Below, piece after piece: positions 41,539 to 43,803 of a stretch of 43,803 bases of DNA. The notes under the pieces were generated by a model. It was not told the origin of the DNA. It did not search any database and was given only the letters and a program-made list of their open reading frames with translations. Positions within the stretch are counted from its first letter, which is position 1; every line of letters begins with the position of its first letter. Both the position numbers and the translations under genes were made by a program. Source of the DNA: Novosphingobium sp. Fuku2-ISO-50 (GTDB taxonomy: Bacteria > Pseudomonadota > Alphaproteobacteria > Sphingomonadales > Sphingomonadaceae); contig NZ_KQ954308.1 in assembly GCF_001519055.1 (NCBI RefSeq), positions 1-43,803 on the forward strand, given 5' to 3'.

Positions 41539-43020
41539 TTGGATTCGCTGATTATCGCCGGGATTGCCGTGGTGGCCCTGATCGCGGGGCTGGCGCTCGG
41601 CTGGTTTCTCGGCGCGCGTCCCGTCGCCGAATGGCGCGCGCGCGCCGATGCGCATGAGGCGACGGTCAAGGCGATGACGGTGGATCTGGCGGGGCTGTCC
41701 GAACGCGTCCGGCAGATCGACAGTCTGGGCGCCGAGCTGGCCGCGCTGCGCCGCGAGCGCGATACGCTGGCCCCGCGTGTCGCCACTGCCGAAGCCCGCG
41801 CCGCCGAAGCTGACCGCCTGCGCGCGGACCTCGCCGAAACCCGCACGGCGCGCGAAGCGCTCGCCACCGATCTGGCGCGGATGAAGGCCGATGCGGTCCA
41901 TTTCGACGAGCAAAAGCGTCTGCTGCTCGCCGCGCAAGGCGAATTGCGCAAGGAATTCGAAAACGCCGGCAGCAAAGTGCTCGAAAAGGCGCAGGAAACC
42001 TTCCTCACCCGTGCGCAGGCGCGGTTCGAGGAAAGCGAAAAGGCGCAAGGCGAGCGGCTGAAAACCCTGCTCGCCCCGGTCGATCAGCGGCTCAAGGCCT
42101 ATGAAGAACAAGTCGGCAAGCTCGAAAAGGACCGCGTCGATGCTTTCGGCAATCTTACCGGGCTGATCCAGTCGATGCGCGACGGGCAGGAAGCGGTGCG
42201 CGCCGCCGCCGCGCAACTGGGCAATTCGCTGCGCAACGGACCCAAGACGCGCGGTCGCTGGGGCGAATTGCAATTGCGCAATGTGCTCGAACAATGCGGG
42301 CTCGCCGAACATACCGACTTCGTCACCGAGCAGTCGATCGACACCGACGAAGGCCGCCTGCGCCCCGACGCAATCGTGCGCATTCCGGGCAACAAGCTGC
42401 TGGTGATCGACGCCAAAGTCTCGCTCAACGCCTATCAGGATGCGTTCGAGGCCGACAATGACGACGCCCGCGCCGCCGCCCTGAAACTGCACGTCCAGTC
42501 GATGCGCAACCATATCCAGACGCTGGGCAGCAAGGCCTACCAAAGCCAGTTCGAAGACGCGCCCGACTATGTGCTGATGTTTGTCCCCGGCGAACATTTC
42601 ATCGCCGCCGCGCTCGAAAACGATCCCAACTTGTGGGATTACGCCTTTGAACGCCGCGTCCTGCTGGCCAGCCCCACCAATCTCGTCGCCATCGCCCGCA
42701 CGGTCGCGCAAGTCTGGCGCCAGGATGGTCTGGCGCGCGAAGCCCGCGAAATCGGCCGCATGGGCGGCGAGCTTTACGACCGGCTCGCGGTCGCCGCCGA
42801 CCATCTCAAGCGCGTGGGCAGCGGGCTGGAAAGCGCGGTCAGCAATTACAACAAGTTCGTCGGCAGCTTTGAACGCAATGTGCTGTCCGCCGGGCGCCGC
42901 CTGCGCGAAAAGCATATCGAAATCGGCAAGCGCGAAATCGAGGATCTCGCGCTGATCGAAAGCGCACCGCGCTATGGCGCTGCCGATGCCGAGCCGATCG
43001 ATTCGGCCGTTCAGGATTGA
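41539..43020 (+). CDS. rmuC: RmuC-family DNA recombination protein
   Basis: A 493-residue protein of the RmuC family, thought to be a nuclease that limits recombination at inverted repeats. One N-terminal transmembrane helix (LIIAGIAVVALIAGLALGWFLGA) is followed by a long coiled coil (about 30-215) and the conserved PD-(D/E)XK-like domain with RGRWGELQLRNVLEQCGL, RLRPDAIVRIPGNKLLVIDAKVSL and FVPGEHFIAAALENDPNLWDYAF. The IDAK motif is intact. The start is a TTG with GAAGGGG upstream; no better start is found. Confidence 0.93.
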   Translation: MDSLIIAGIAVVALIAGLALGWFLGARPVAEWRARADAHEATVKAMTVDLAGLSERVRQIDSLGAELAALRRERDTLAPRVATAEARAAEADRLRADLAETRTAREALATDLARMKADAVHFDEQKRLLLAAQGELRKEFENAGSKVLEKAQETFLTRAQARFEESEKAQGERLKTLLAPVDQRLKAYEEQVGKLEKDRVDAFGNLTGLIQSMRDGQEAVRAAAAQLGNSLRNGPKTRGRWGELQLRNVLEQCGLAEHTDFVTEQSIDTDEGRLRPDAIVRIPGNKLLVIDAKVSLNAYQDAFEADNDDARAAALKLHVQSMRNHIQTLGSKAYQSQFEDAPDYVLMFVPGEHFIAAALENDPNLWDYAFERRVLLASPTNLVAIARTVAQVWRQDGLAREAREIGRMGGELYDRLAVAADHLKRVGSGLESAVSNYNKFVGSFERNVLSAGRRLREKHIEIGKREIEDLALIESAPRYGAADAEPIDSAVQD

Positions 43021-43085
43021 TCGCAGGGAAATCGGCGCTGCGCCCATTCACCCGACGATAAGACTATGAGGCGCATAGAGGCGCC

Positions 43086-43803
43086 ATGACCCCGCGTCGC
43101 CGCATCGCCCGTTCCGCCGCTTTTGCCATCGGCTCCACACTTGTCTCAATGAAGCTCGTGTCGCTGGTGTCCGGCATCGATATTCCGCCGGTCTTCTGGG
43201 CGGTCGGATTCCTGTGCCCCGCCGTTCTGGGCACAATGACCTCGGCCCGCCTGATTCATCAGTCGGAACAGATCCGCCGGCTCTATGCCGAATTGCAGCA
43301 CAGCCATGCGATGATGAAAGTCGCGGCGCAGACCGACCCCTTGACCGGTGTGCTCAACCGGGGGGCGTTTCTGGCGCGCATTGCCGAGCTTCGCGCGGCG
43401 GGTCAGGTCGGCTGGCTGGTCCTGCTCGACGTCGATCATTTCAAGCATATCAACGATCGCCATGGCCATGAAGCCGGCGATGATGCGCTGCTCGGGATCG
43501 CGGGCCTGATCCGCGAAGCGGTGCGCGCCGATGATCTGATCGGACGGTTGGGCGGCGAGGAATTCGGCATCTACCTGCCGCAAATCAGCGCCGACGACGC
43601 GCTCGCCCTGACCGAGCGCGTCCGATCGCATCTCGCGCAGTCCCCCGCCTATGCCGTCAATGGCGAAGCCTATTGCGTGACGGCCAGCCTTGGCATGGCG
43701 ATCGAACAATCCCCCGGCGAAACCCTGAAAGACATTCTCCGCCGCGCCGACATGGCCATGTACCGCGCCAAGGACGAAGGCCGCAATCGCATCGCGGCCG
43801 CCT
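43086..43803 (+). CDS. Membrane diguanylate cyclase (partial, runs off window)
   Basis: The first 239 codons of a GGDEF protein, open to the window edge. Two hydrophobic segments (about 10-30 and 35-52) anchor it, and a short coiled linker (SEQIRRLYAELQHSHAMMKVAAQTDPLTGVLNR) leads to the GGDEF domain. The active site reads RLGGEEFGI and the inhibitory I-site RADD lies five residues earlier, so it should synthesise c-di-GMP with product feedback. The DVDHFKHINDRHGHEAGD block is complete. It has a much smaller sensor region than the PAS-GGDEF-EAL protein at 34753-37191. Confidence 0.88.
   Translation, partial: MTPRRRIARSAAFAIGSTLVSMKLVSLVSGIDIPPVFWAVGFLCPAVLGTMTSARLIHQSEQIRRLYAELQHSHAMMKVAAQTDPLTGVLNRGAFLARIAELRAAGQVGWLVLLDVDHFKHINDRHGHEAGDDALLGIAGLIREAVRADDLIGRLGGEEFGIYLPQISADDALALTERVRSHLAQSPAYAVNGEAYCVTASLGMAIEQSPGETLKDILRRADMAMYRAKDEGRNRIAAA

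Overview
The window is chromosomal DNA of a G+C-rich alphaproteobacterium, most likely a sphingomonad (Sphingomonadales). This rests on a secreted alkaline phosphatase closely resembling Sphingomonas PhoK, the REP hairpin typical of that group, a GAAC-N7-GAAC alphaproteobacterial LexA box before uvrB, and the gpsA-tsaD // hemC-hemD-mitofilin-like gene order. Nearly all of it is tightly packed housekeeping and accessory genes. No rRNA, tRNA, CRISPR array, prophage or complete insertion sequence was seen.

Layout. 1-1.6 kb: a REP-associated tyrosine transposase (RAYT) and an extensin-like lipoprotein. 1.6-6.7 kb (minus): a LuxR-type regulator with a degenerate receiver, then the conserved set of Anbu proteasome-like peptidase, transglutaminase-like protease, alpha-E protein and circularly permuted ATP-grasp enzyme. 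This is the least understood system in the window. 6.9-9.3 kb: an MFS carrier, an inverted REP pair and an alpha/beta hydrolase. 9.5-12.8 kb: SOS-controlled uvrB, a small lipoprotein and a membrane-anchored HhH protein. 12.9-16.5 kb (minus): tsaD, gpsA and a polysaccharide flippase. 16.6-19.3 kb (plus): hemC, hemD and a mitofilin-like membrane protein. 19.3-22.1 kb (minus): PhoK-type phosphatase and a UbiH-family hydroxylase, overlapping by 4 bp. 22.3-25.8 kb: a DsbD-type disulfide reductase, an SDR dehydrogenase behind a candidate palindromic operator, and a free-standing TonB-C protein. 25.8-30.7 kb (minus): two overlapping cysteine desulfurases, a [2Fe-2S] ferredoxin and parC. 30.9-34.7 kb: an alpha/beta hydrolase, small membrane and GFA proteins, cobS without cobT beside it, and a secreted metallo-beta-lactamase-fold protein. 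34.8-40.1 kb (minus): a PAS-GGDEF-EAL protein, an MDR oxidoreductase, truA and fmt. 40.3-43.8 kb (plus): recR, def, rmuC and a diguanylate cyclase cut by the window end.

Working together: tandem desulfurases and ferredoxin form a sulfur/Fe-S module; hemC-hemD make uroporphyrinogen III; fmt and def act at the two ends of formyl-methionine metabolism; uvrB, recR and rmuC serve DNA repair; two c-di-GMP proteins lie within 9 kb. Short 14-17-bp tandem repeats sit at three gene boundaries and a 15-bp one inside a coding region.

Starts were chosen from Shine-Dalgarno spacing, family length and neighbouring sites. Several long antisense open frames over real genes were discarded. All functional calls come from reading the sequence; no database search was run.
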